DNA of 6,265 bases from Verrucomicrobiaceae bacterium (GTDB lineage Bacteria > Verrucomicrobiota > Verrucomicrobiae > Verrucomicrobiales > Akkermansiaceae). Below are positions 1 through 5,590 of the stretch, in pieces. The notes under the pieces are model-generated. The model was given only the letters and a program-made list of their open reading frames with translations. It made no database searches and had not been told where the DNA came from. Made by a program: the position numbers and the translations under genes. Within the stretch, counting starts at the first letter, position 1. Each line of letters opens with the position of its first letter. Location of the stretch: the NCBI GenBank assembly GCA_003820635.1, contig RPOS01000010.1:1-6265 (forward strand), given 5' to 3'.

Positions 1-359
1 CCGTGCGCTGTATGTGCCACCGTAATAACTGACGAGCCCAACGTAGCCGTGAAGGGGTTGGTCAGCGTAGCCGTTAGCCGCAGAGGCGTGATGTCGTTGT
101 AGTTACCGCCAGACTCGATGTAGAACTTGAGGTTAGTGCCCACACCCATCAGATTCAGGCTGGCCAGCGTAATCCAGTTCCACAAGCTGCGGCACACGCC
201 CAAAAACGTACTGGCTGAGATACGCACCCACCCGCCTATCTTTTCGGGCGTGCCTTGGCGAAACCGTACTTTATCACCGTCATACCAACCGCCTTCAGTG
301 GTGTATCGCGTGGTTTCTTTATTCAATCCCGGCTTCAAAACCAATTTCTTTAGCGGCAC
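1..359 (-). CDS. Phage protein of the VRFRQGTPEKIGGW type, N-terminal part (runs off left edge)
   Basis: The frame is open from a GTG at 359-357 to the window edge and gives 119 residues with no stop. It starts VPLKKLVLKPGLNKE and continues with EGGWYDGDKVRFRQG and PEKIGGW near residues 22-44. I recall this opening (basic LxLKPGxN, EGGWxDxDKVRFR, PEKIGGW) from proteins of many tailed phages, where it follows tail or lysis genes and is usually unnamed or called structural. GTG is chosen because a strong Shine-Dalgarno AAGGAGG lies four bases upstream, no ATG is near, and the protein then begins as its relatives do. The role is inferred only: a virion or tail-associated beta-rich protein, perhaps with a role like the P22 gp10-type tail accessory proteins. 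No signal peptide is seen. The gene follows the endolysin with an 9-base gap, so it is probably in the same late transcript. Confidence 0.85.
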   Translation of the reverse strand, partial: MPLKKLVLKPGLNKETTRYTTEGGWYDGDKVRFRQGTPEKIGGWVRISASTFLGVCRSLWNWITLASLNLMGVGTNLKFYIESGGNYNDITPLRLTATLTNPFTATLGSSVITVAHTAH

Positions 360-363
360 AATG

Positions 364-370
364 CCTCCTT
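364..370 (-). promoter_or_regulatory. Ribosome binding site AAGGAGG fused to the endolysin stop codon
   Basis: On the minus strand the endolysin stop TAA runs directly into the Shine-Dalgarno as TAAGGAGG, then CATT and the GTG start at 359. The near-perfect anti-SD match is what decides the GTG start of the downstream gene. The arrangement implies translational coupling between the endolysin and that gene. Confidence 0.75.
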
Positions 371-881
371 ATGCGGTCATGGTCGCAGCGTCTTGTTTGA
401 CCTCAGCCACGCGCCGTCCCCAGCCTTTGCCGAAGGTGTTCCATGTGGGTAGGTCTTGCAAGAAGGCGAGGCGAACGGCGTTATAGCCAACGACGAGCAG
501 TTGTGGGTCGGCGGCTTTAGCAGCGGCGAGTGTTTTGGGGCCGAGGGCGCCGTCTTGGGTTGTGCCCAGCGATTGCTGAAGCCATTTGATCGCACGACCC
601 GCGCCGCTATTCACTGCGGCATCAAACACGCAGTAATCCACGCCGGCAGGCAGATCGTCGCCGCAGACTTTATCCCAGTATTTGCGTTTATAGAGCGGCT
701 TGACCATCTCCGGGGTAAGCCCGCGCATGGTCTTCTCATCGACAGTATGGCCGACCCACTCTTCCCAGACGCGCTTAGTCACGCCGAGATTGGTCATGCC
801 GCCCGGGTCAGACGGGTGATTTACATAACCGCCCTCATGCCGGATGAGTTTGGCAAACGCTGTGTCGAAGTTTTCTTTCAC
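369..881 (-). CDS. Phage endolysin, GH108 N-acetylmuramidase with C-terminal peptidoglycan-binding domain
   Basis: This 170-residue protein cleaves the glycan strand of peptidoglycan for lysis. Residues about 5-90 match the glycosyl hydrolase 108 fold: the motif RHEGGYVNHPSDPGGMTN at 14-32 contains the expected catalytic glutamate E16 in HEGGY, and YKRKYWDKVCGDDLP lies at about 64-78. Residues about 80-165 look like the family's C-terminal peptidoglycan-binding domain (PG_binding_3): FDAAVNSGAGRAIKWLQQ, then DGALGPKT. Length is normal for the family. There is no signal peptide or transmembrane segment, so release would depend on a holin, and a holin-like gene lies upstream at 1627-1457. The start is GTG at 881-879: an in-frame TGA lies two codons upstream, the next in-frame ATG is at residue 30 inside the domain, and MKENFDTAF matches the usual family start. 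The ribosome binding site is weak, only GGA seven bases upstream, which could limit its expression. Confidence 0.95.
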   Translation of the reverse strand: MKENFDTAFAKLIRHEGGYVNHPSDPGGMTNLGVTKRVWEEWVGHTVDEKTMRGLTPEMVKPLYKRKYWDKVCGDDLPAGVDYCVFDAAVNSGAGRAIKWLQQSLGTTQDGALGPKTLAAAKAADPQLLVVGYNAVRLAFLQDLPTWNTFGKGWGRRVAEVKQDAATMTA

Positions 882-905
882 TTGTCAGTCCGTGATCGTA
901 GAAGT

Positions 906-965
906 TTAGTCCCACTGGCACGGCTGACTGCACGACGGTGAGCAGGCCGGACCGCTCACCGCCAT
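906..965 (-). CDS. Doubtful 19-residue Cys-rich micro-ORF
   Basis: An ATG at 965-963 opens a 19-codon frame ending in TAA at 908-906, with product MAVSGPACSPSCSQPCQWD. It has three cysteines (positions 8, 12 and 16) spaced four apart. It sits in the 92-base gap between the 50-residue gene and the endolysin. A possible Shine-Dalgarno GGAG (980-977) lies 11 bases upstream, longer than ideal, and overlaps the end of the previous gene. The inverted repeat 936-961 lies inside it, so the frame could simply be a by-product of that hairpin. I do not recognise a family. It has no lipobox, so it is not an obvious Rz1-type spanin. Confidence 0.2.
   Translation of the reverse strand: MAVSGPACSPSCSQPCQWD
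936..961. repeat. Perfect 8-bp inverted repeat with 10-base loop in the intergenic gap
   Basis: CGGTGAGC at 936-943 is exactly complementary to GCTCACCG at 954-961, separated by AGGCCGGACC. On the transcribed (minus) strand it would form a stable GC-rich RNA hairpin about 55-80 bases before the endolysin start. No U-run follows, so it is not a standard intrinsic terminator. Possible roles are an RNase processing site, an mRNA stability element or a protein-binding dyad. The role is unknown; the dyad itself is directly visible. Confidence 0.6.
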
Positions 966-973
966 TGTACTGC

Positions 974-1126
974 TTACTCCGCTGCGGGTTCTTCCGCAGG
1001 CTGCACTTGAGGCTGAGCTTGCTCTTTAATCTTCTCGATTACAGCAGCAACAGCTTCGTAGGGCAACTTGGACAGGCCCACCAAAACGATTTGGGTTTCT
1101 TCAATAGACAGTTCGAGCTTAATCAT
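974..1126 (-). CDS. Small acidic phage protein, 50 residues, function unknown
   Basis: ATG at 1126-1124 opens a 50-codon frame ending in TAA at 976-974. The product starts MIKLELSIEETQIVLVGLSKLP and has two parts: an amphipathic, probably helical N-terminal region (residues about 7-36, IEETQ...EKIKEQ) and a Pro/Glu/Ala tail (QPQVQPAEEPAAE). There is no signal peptide or transmembrane segment. A Shine-Dalgarno GGAG at 1136-1133 sits six bases before the start, and the start overlaps the previous stop as ATGA, so translation is probably coupled to the 110-residue gene. Small proteins beginning with a similar M-x-L-x-L-S-x-E-E pattern often follow tail-fibre genes in tailed phages, but I know of no assigned function. 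It may be a small accessory or chaperone-like factor; this is a guess from position only. Confidence 0.8.
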   Translation of the reverse strand: MIKLELSIEETQIVLVGLSKLPYEAVAAVIEKIKEQAQPQVQPAEEPAAE

Positions 1127-1455
1127 GTGTTACTCCAAGGAGGTGGAAGGGACGCATCAACCGGGTTTTGCTGCAAAGCAATTTGATCGGCAATGCCTTG
1201 CTCATATTGGGCCACTTGCTCGGTTCCCAAGGCATCCACCACCCAGCCTTGCACCGTCTCTTCGGTAAGCTGATCGTAAGGTGTGAAGGCTGCGGGCGAC
1301 GGAGCCGGTACGCCTACAGAGCCGTACACATTGGCCGAGTAAGTACCGTCAGTGCCGATCAAGCGCCAATTCACGTTATACACCACATTGGTCAAGCCAT
1401 CCTCAGACAGCTTCACATCCAGCGGATTGAACACCCATGTATAAGTCACAGCCAT
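1123..1455 (-). CDS. Conserved phage protein of 110 residues, function unknown
   Basis: The product begins MAVTYTWVFNPLDVKLSEDG and continues LTNVVYNVNWRLIGTDG, a beta-rich N-terminal half (about 1-50) that resembles a short conserved phage domain. I recall proteins with this MAxTYTW...VVxxVxWRL pattern in tail-to-lysis regions, possibly under a DUF label (perhaps DUF7936); I am not sure of the number. Residues 57-96 (FTPYDQLTEETVQGWVVDALG onwards) look helical, and the end is Pro-rich (LPPPWSNT). There is no signal peptide or membrane segment. The chosen ATG at 1455-1453 lies one base after the stop of the holin-like gene (TAA-A-ATG), with a purine-rich GAAGGG upstream. Longer in-frame starts would run back through the holin-like gene, are not phage-like in sequence and are rejected. 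Its gene overlaps the next by ATGA. A virion-associated or tail-fibre accessory role is plausible from context. Confidence 0.85.
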   Translation of the reverse strand: MAVTYTWVFNPLDVKLSEDGLTNVVYNVNWRLIGTDGTYSANVYGSVGVPAPSPAAFTPYDQLTEETVQGWVVDALGTEQVAQYEQGIADQIALQQNPVDASLPPPWSNT

Positions 1456-1456
1456 T

Positions 1457-1627
1457 TTATGCGCCCTTCTTCTTGTCGTAAATCGACCAGCCCACACCGG
1501 CCAGCGCCGACGCGCCGCCGATGATGGCTTCAGCCGCGCCGCCATCCACACCATATTTAACCGCAAACCCCCCGGCAATCGCCGTGAGGATGTGTCGCAC
1601 CAATGCTTGAATAAGTACAGGATTCAT
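1457..1627 (-). CDS. Holin-like small membrane protein
   Basis: This 56-residue protein begins MNPVLIQALVRHILTAIAGGF. It has two hydrophobic segments, about residues 4-22 (VLIQALVRHILTAIAGGFA) and about 32-50 (AEAIIGGASALAGVGWSIY), joined by a short loop KYGVDGG, and ends in a basic tail DKKKGA. Two short membrane helices, a charged C-terminus, very small size and closeness to an endolysin gene are typical of phage holins. The RHxLTxxGG...GxxSxxAxxxWSxxxKKK pattern resembles a family of putative phage holins (I recall the label Pam3-gp28-like, not certain). A holin would open the inner membrane and release the signal-less GH108 enzyme. The start at 1627-1625 is fixed by AAGGAG six bases upstream; a longer in-frame start at 1672 overlaps the end of the fibre gene and lacks family resemblance. 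It differs from the usual layout in that two small genes separate it from the endolysin. Confidence 0.75.
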   Translation of the reverse strand: MNPVLIQALVRHILTAIAGGFAVKYGVDGGAAEAIIGGASALAGVGWSIYDKKKGA

Positions 1628-1633
1628 TTTGAT

Positions 1634-1639
1634 CTCCTT
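1634..1639 (-). promoter_or_regulatory. Ribosome binding site AAGGAG fused to the fibre stop codon
   Basis: The minus strand reads TAAGGAGATCAAAATG: the stop TAA of the fibre gene (1640-1638) shares bases with the Shine-Dalgarno of the holin-like gene, six bases before its ATG. This fixes the holin start and suggests that ribosomes finishing the long fibre gene re-initiate on the holin. Confidence 0.8.
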
Positions 1640-4600
1640 AAGCGCCTGCCATTGTGATCCAGTTTGTACCATCCGACACCAGCGTTACCCACTTGCCTGC
1701 TGTTGCCGCCAAAATTGCCGTACCCGCTGCCCCGCCAATCAAGGGTACTACGTTGCTGGAAGCTGACACCACCGTGAATGCGGCGATGGTTTTAAGCATC
1801 ACCTCACGCCCAGTCCAGCTAGATGCCGCTGGCAGTGTCACTGTAATCGTCGCCGTGCCATTACAGATCAGCCAGTTTTCTGCGTCGCCAAGGGTGAAGT
1901 TACCGGTCTTGGTCACGGGTGCATTGCGGCCGAAGGAACCGTTCACTTGCAGCTTATTAACCGGCGTAGTCGTGCCAATCCCCACGTTGCCACTTGACAA
2001 GGCAGTAATACGCTCAAGGGAGTTTGAAAACACCGAAAATGAGGACGCCGTAAAAGTGCCAATATAGTTGGCACCAATAACGGTACGGTGCGACAAATCC
2101 GAGCGGTAAAGCGAAATGGCTGAAGTTGCGTCGTTCGTTCCAAGCAATTCAATTCGGGAGTTGCCTTGCGGGGTAGTGCCGCCGATTAGCAAATTGCCCG
2201 TAGAGTTGATGCGCATCCGCTCTGCCGGAGCGTTATCTACAGTACCGGTTGACCCAGCGGTCGCTGTCAGGAATGTAATGATCGACGTGCCTGTGCCGGT
2301 GGCTGTGCCCGAGCTCAACAGCAACGTACCGCCGGTCTTATCGGTTGCCCCACTTGTTGCACCACCTGACTGCAATGTCAGGTTGTTACCTGCTGTATTA
2401 GCTGTAGTGTGCCGCTCCATCCAGATCGTGCGGGCAGCATTGCCTCCAAGGGACAAGAGGTTAGTTGGAGTAGTGGTGCCAATCCCAAGATTCCCAGACG
2501 CATCCAGCGTCATTGCTGAGGTAAAGGTGATCGTTGCGCCTGCGGTGCCGGAGGGGGCTGTTGCCCAGACATGTTTTCCGGATGTTTGCGTATAGGAAGT
2601 TGCAAAACCAGTATTTATATACGCGTCTACGTTTGAGGTATTTTGAAAACTATTGCTTGTAAGTACCGTCCAATAAGTTCCCGAAGAGTCTTGAGAAAAT
2701 AAAGCGCCGCCAACGCCAATCTGCAATGCTTTTGTTCCAGCTGCCGTTCTCCAAGCACTGGGCGTTATCCCTAATCCTAAGTTGCCTGCGCTGTCGATGC
2801 GCATGCGTTCCGTATCGCCGCCTGTCGAAAACCGAATGACCCCCGCAGCATTCCGGGCACCAATCGACAAGCCTCCCGTACTTGCCGCCGACGTAAGTAA
2901 AGCAGCGGAACTTGCAAGGCGTACACCAGTAGGCGTAAATCCACTTCCGTAAGCAGCTAGAATTGCATTACCGGAATCAGAACCGGCTTGTACAGATGAG
3001 GAGGCGGCTGCCCCCGTATCCAGATTTACGACGCTTATACTAGTGTCCGCGTTTTGCGTTTTAGACGCTTGTACAAGAGTTGTGGGCGCATTCGTTCCAA
3101 TCCCCACGTTGCCAGAAGCATCAACACGCATCCGTTCGGTTGAGTTTGTACCAAAGACTAAAGCTGCACTGACATAGTTTTGAATGAAAGCAATGTTGTC
3201 TGATGCGGTTCCATACCCCTGCCCGATCATAAAACGATTGTTTGTTGCAGCGTTATTGTAGAACGCCAATACTGCTGAAGCCGCTGCGCCGCCTTGAATT
3301 ACGGCTGGATTGCTGCCGGTTACTCCTGCCACCAGCAATTTAGAGCTATTAATTGCGGCTGTTGCACCTATCAGCACTTCGCCTGCGCTGGTGATGCGCA
3401 TGCGCTCGGCATACGCAGTTGCTCCAGTGCGTTGACCCCACACAAAGATTGGGGAATTTCCAGTGGCCGTGGATACCGCGCCAAAGTAAGCATTTTGTAA
3501 ATCGCCAGCTGCACTTCTGGAGGAAAAATTAACCCCGCGAAAGACATCTGCGGCTTGCGCCAAGTTAACAATCGAGGTCAGTGATCCAATTGGGACTGCG
3601 TCTATTGCAGATGTAGAGGTGTATGTATTAGCTAAAGTTTGCTGTACCTGCAAAAGTGTACCGGGTGCGTTTGTGCCAATACCGACGTTGCCTGCGCTGT
3701 CGACTGTCAGGCGTGCATTGCCATTAGTGGTCAACTGCAAAGCGGTCGCGTTATTTGTCCCCACCAAAGAGGAATAGGCAAGCCCGCTGACAATCGCACT
3801 GCCTGCACTATTGTTCACCCCACCAACATACGCCCCGCCCGTATTGGTGATGCTGATATAGCTGGCGCCAGTTGTCTGGCCATTGATAAGCAGAGGGATA
3901 GCTGTGGCAGTACCGATTGTCAGCGGGGAGCCGGGAGTAACTGTGCCAATCCCCACGTTGCCTGCAAAGTAGTTAGCCGCGGTGCCATCAATATAAAGGT
4001 TCCACTTATTCGCGCCAGCGGCGACGACTGAAACGAGGCCGTAGTTGTTGGTGCCTGCAACCTTTTCGTCAATGTAAATACCGTAATTGTTGGTAATGGT
4101 AGAGCCTGCGCCACGAAGCGCATCCCGAACCCATAAGCCTGCCGCGTAAGCGGTTGTAAATGCCGCCGCTGCGGTGCCTGCCTGCACTCGCGCAGCTTCC
4201 ACGCCTGCTGTTGCGGCAGACGTAGCTGTTAGCGATAGCACAGACCCGAATTGGGATGTTCCCGTCAGACCGCTGGGGATAACTCGCAGACCTTGAGAAG
4301 CTGTTGGTGTGCCCCCCACTGACATATACCCATTCACCGTGACGGTGTCGGTAGTGGCGTTCCCGAGAATGACGTTGCCGGTAAAGTTAACGTTGCCAGA
4401 GGCATCAAACCCGCCGTAGGTTGTTCCGTTGACATTAAATGTAATGCTGCTTACTGCGGCATCAACCGACCCGATAAAGAGCGTATCACTGGCGTTAATG
4501 CCCAGCATCCTTGTCGTCGTGCCCGCTGCGATCTTGCCGCGAACGTATTGAGCATTGTCGATTTGAAGATCGCCAGCCCCGATAGTCAGCTTGTTGGTGG

Positions 4601-5579
4601 GGCTAGTAGTGCCAATCCCCATATTTCCATTATTTAAGATTCGAGCAGCTTCTGTCGCACCGTTGTTGCCCACTTGGAAAATAATGTCTGCGCCGGTGGT
4701 GCCTACACTTGAGGTGGAGCGCAGCGTTAGTGTGCTGGTCGTGGTTGTGCCGCCAATATGCAGCGGAAAGGTGGCGGATGTCGTGAAGGTTGGCGTGGCG
4801 AGGGTAGGACTGGTGCCGAACACCAGTGCGCCTGTGCCAGTTTCGTCTGTCACGGCAGTTGCAAGGTTTGCGCTGGAAGGCGTAGCAAGGAAGGTGGCTA
4901 TCCCGGCGCCAAGGCCAGACACGCCCGTGCTGATTGGCAAGCCGGTGCAGTTCGTCAGCGTGCCCGATTGCGGGGTGCCCAAAATGGGCGTTACCAACGT
5001 GGGTGACGTAGCTCGCACCACACTGCCTGTGCCAGTGTTCAATGTCCATGTCGGCGCTGTGCCTGTGGATGTCAGCACGTAGTTCGCTGCGCCGATGGCG
5101 AGGAAGGTCGTGGTATTAGCCGCCGACTGATACGGTACTGAGCCTGCTGCGCCACCGGACAAGTTAGTCGCTACTGCGGGGGCCACTTCCACGAAGTCTG
5201 TGCCATTCCACACAACCACGGCGGTCTTGCCGTTGGCCACGGTCACGCCTGTGGTGGGGCCGACACCTCGAATCACTACGCCGAAGCCGCCGGTGGTGCT
5301 GTTGATAACCACATAGAGCTTAGACTGTGCGGGGGCAGTGATATTGCGCAAGACGGTACGAGCGCCGCTGCACAACAGGATCGCTTGGCGGGCTTGGTTA
5401 GACGCACCCGTGGTGGTTGTCAGGGTGACATCGGCGTCAGTGCTGAGTGTGGTCGTGCCAGAGACAGCCGAGTCCAGCAGCGAAGTGATGGAGTTGTTGA
5501 CTGTGTCGCCCCATGTGCCGGCAAGCTCACCCGTTACCGGAAGCGCCAGACCAAGAAGCGATGTATATGCAGTTGCCAT
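1638..5579 (-). CDS. Tail-fibre-like protein with GNVGIGT repeats and no S74 chaperone domain
   Basis: This 1313-residue protein is most likely the long trimeric tail fibre or another host-recognition fibre. Residues 1-135 (MATAYTSLLGLALPVTGELAG, TWGDTVN, NQARQAILL, APAQSKLYVVIN, VVVWNGTDFVEV) are a typical phage fibre N-terminal domain, expected to attach to the tail. Residues about 182-267 are the common Thr/Ser/Gly-rich linker (SPTLVTPILGTP, LTNCTGLPISTGVSGLG, DETGTGALVFGTSPTL). From residue 318 to 1203 there are nine GNVGIGT-type motifs, often preceded by ERMRIDSAG, a pattern of beta-structured fibre shafts. Residues about 1216-1313 form a beta-rich end domain (NWLICNGTATITVTLPA, GREVMLKTIAA, GKWVTLVSDGTNWITM). 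The S74 intramolecular chaperone that frequently ends such fibres is absent. ATG at 5579 has AAGGA six bases upstream. Base composition varies strongly along the gene, suggesting a mosaic origin. Confidence 0.9.
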   Translation of the reverse strand: MATAYTSLLGLALPVTGELAGTWGDTVNNSITSLLDSAVSGTTTLSTDADVTLTTTTGASNQARQAILLCSGARTVLRNITAPAQSKLYVVINSTTGGFGVVIRGVGPTTGVTVANGKTAVVVWNGTDFVEVAPAVATNLSGGAAGSVPYQSAANTTTFLAIGAANYVLTSTGTAPTWTLNTGTGSVVRATSPTLVTPILGTPQSGTLTNCTGLPISTGVSGLGAGIATFLATPSSANLATAVTDETGTGALVFGTSPTLATPTFTTSATFPLHIGGTTTTSTLTLRSTSSVGTTGADIIFQVGNNGATEAARILNNGNMGIGTTSPTNKLTIGAGDLQIDNAQYVRGKIAAGTTTRMLGINASDTLFIGSVDAAVSSITFNVNGTTYGGFDASGNVNFTGNVILGNATTDTVTVNGYMSVGGTPTASQGLRVIPSGLTGTSQFGSVLSLTATSAATAGVEAARVQAGTAAAAFTTAYAAGLWVRDALRGAGSTITNNYGIYIDEKVAGTNNYGLVSVVAAGANKWNLYIDGTAANYFAGNVGIGTVTPGSPLTIGTATAIPLLINGQTTGASYISITNTGGAYVGGVNNSAGSAIVSGLAYSSLVGTNNATALQLTTNGNARLTVDSAGNVGIGTNAPGTLLQVQQTLANTYTSTSAIDAVPIGSLTSIVNLAQAADVFRGVNFSSRSAAGDLQNAYFGAVSTATGNSPIFVWGQRTGATAYAERMRITSAGEVLIGATAAINSSKLLVAGVTGSNPAVIQGGAAASAVLAFYNNAATNNRFMIGQGYGTASDNIAFIQNYVSAALVFGTNSTERMRVDASGNVGIGTNAPTTLVQASKTQNADTSISVVNLDTGAAASSSVQAGSDSGNAILAAYGSGFTPTGVRLASSAALLTSAASTGGLSIGARNAAGVIRFSTGGDTERMRIDSAGNLGLGITPSAWRTAAGTKALQIGVGGALFSQDSSGTYWTVLTSNSFQNTSNVDAYINTGFATSYTQTSGKHVWATAPSGTAGATITFTSAMTLDASGNLGIGTTTPTNLLSLGGNAARTIWMERHTTANTAGNNLTLQSGGATSGATDKTGGTLLLSSGTATGTGTSIITFLTATAGSTGTVDNAPAERMRINSTGNLLIGGTTPQGNSRIELLGTNDATSAISLYRSDLSHRTVIGANYIGTFTASSFSVFSNSLERITALSSGNVGIGTTTPVNKLQVNGSFGRNAPVTKTGNFTLGDAENWLICNGTATITVTLPAASSWTGREVMLKTIAAFTVVSASSNVVPLIGGAAGTAILAATAGKWVTLVSDGTNWITMAGA
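1641..1934 (-). other. C-terminal beta-rich domain of the fibre (residues 1216-1313)
   Basis: The segment starts at FGRNAPVTKTGNFTL and ends at the protein C-terminus. It has alternating hydrophobic strands (LICNGTATITVTLPA; REVMLKTIAAFTVVS; NVVPLIGG; WVTLVSDGTNWITM). I recall the same end domain on many phage fibre or structural proteins that lack S74. It is the likely receptor-facing tip or trimerisation cap. Its last strands resemble the end of the N-terminal domain (GKTAVVVWNGTDFVEV), suggesting related folds. The placement at the tip is inferred from being C-terminal. Confidence 0.6.
1971..4628 (-). repeat. Nine GNVGIGT-type repeats in the fibre shaft
   Basis: Motif glycines lie at residues 318, 540, 630, 733, 823, 932, 1029, 1128 and 1197, giving intervals of 222, 90, 103, 90, 109, 97, 99 and 69. 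Variants are GNMGIGT, GNVGIGT (five copies), GNLGIGT, GNLGLGI, GNLLIGG and GEVLIGA. A degenerate unit near residue 395 (ASGNVNFTGN) probably fills the 222-residue gap, making the shaft a row of modules of about 100 residues. Many motifs are preceded by ERMRI/V-D/N/T-S-A/S-G. At the DNA level the 20 bases at 1972-1991 and 3943-3962 are identical and 3094-3113 differs by one base, so the motifs could seed homologous recombination between modules. Confidence 0.85.
5175..5579 (-). other. N-terminal tail-attachment domain of the fibre (residues 1-135)
   Basis: MATAYTSLLGLALPVTGELAG followed by TWGDTVNNSITSLLDSAV, NQARQAILLCSGA and a run of beta strands ending VVVWNGTDFVEVAP is a very common opening for phage fibre proteins from diverse tailed phages. 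In such modular fibres the N-terminus is expected to bind the tail or baseplate and to be the most conserved part. This is the GC-rich end of the gene, about 62% by hand count over 5161-5280. Binding role is inferred from family, not seen. Confidence 0.7.
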
Positions 5580-5585
5580 GTTTTG

Positions 5586-5590
5586 TCCTT
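5586..5590 (-). promoter_or_regulatory. Ribosome binding site AAGGA fused to the upstream stop codon
   Basis: The minus strand reads TAAGGACAAAACATG. The stop TAA of the repeat protein (5591-5589) overlaps the Shine-Dalgarno of the fibre, six bases before its ATG at 5579. It confirms the fibre start and implies coupled translation. Confidence 0.75.

Noticed and set aside
456..941. Plus-strand open frame opposite the endolysin
   Set aside because: The minus strand there encodes a clear GH108 enzyme; the plus-strand product has no recognisable motif and lacks a credible ribosome site.
936..961. Intrinsic transcription terminator before the endolysin
   Set aside because: The stem is good, but the minus strand continues TCGTGCAG with no U-run, and downstream genes appear to belong to the same transcript.
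982..999. Six-bp inverted repeat CTGCGG/CCGCAG
   Set aside because: It lies inside the Pro/Glu/Ala-coding end of the 50-residue gene and is explained by GC-rich alternating codons.
1123..1578. Longer start for the 110-residue gene (151 residues, beginning MPGGLRLN)
   Set aside because: The extension lies over the holin-like gene and reads as a frame shadow rich in Arg; MAVTYTW at 1455 is the typical start and directly follows the previous stop.
1457..1672. Longer start for the holin-like gene (71 residues, beginning MVQTGSQW)
   Set aside because: The extra residues come from the end of the fibre gene in another frame, and the internal ATG at 1627 has a perfect AAGGAG six bases upstream.
1641..1934. 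Variable region of a diversity-generating retroelement at the fibre tip
   Set aside because: No reverse transcriptase, no template-like second copy and no adenine-biased codon pattern are visible in the window.
4591..5082. Long plus-strand open frames opposite the fibre and repeat genes (also 1654-2067, 2116-2595, 3639-4031 and 5338-5729)
   Set aside because: They lie against low-complexity Thr/Gly/Ala-rich coding sequence, which leaves the opposite strand open by codon bias; products are Val/Pro-rich without motifs.
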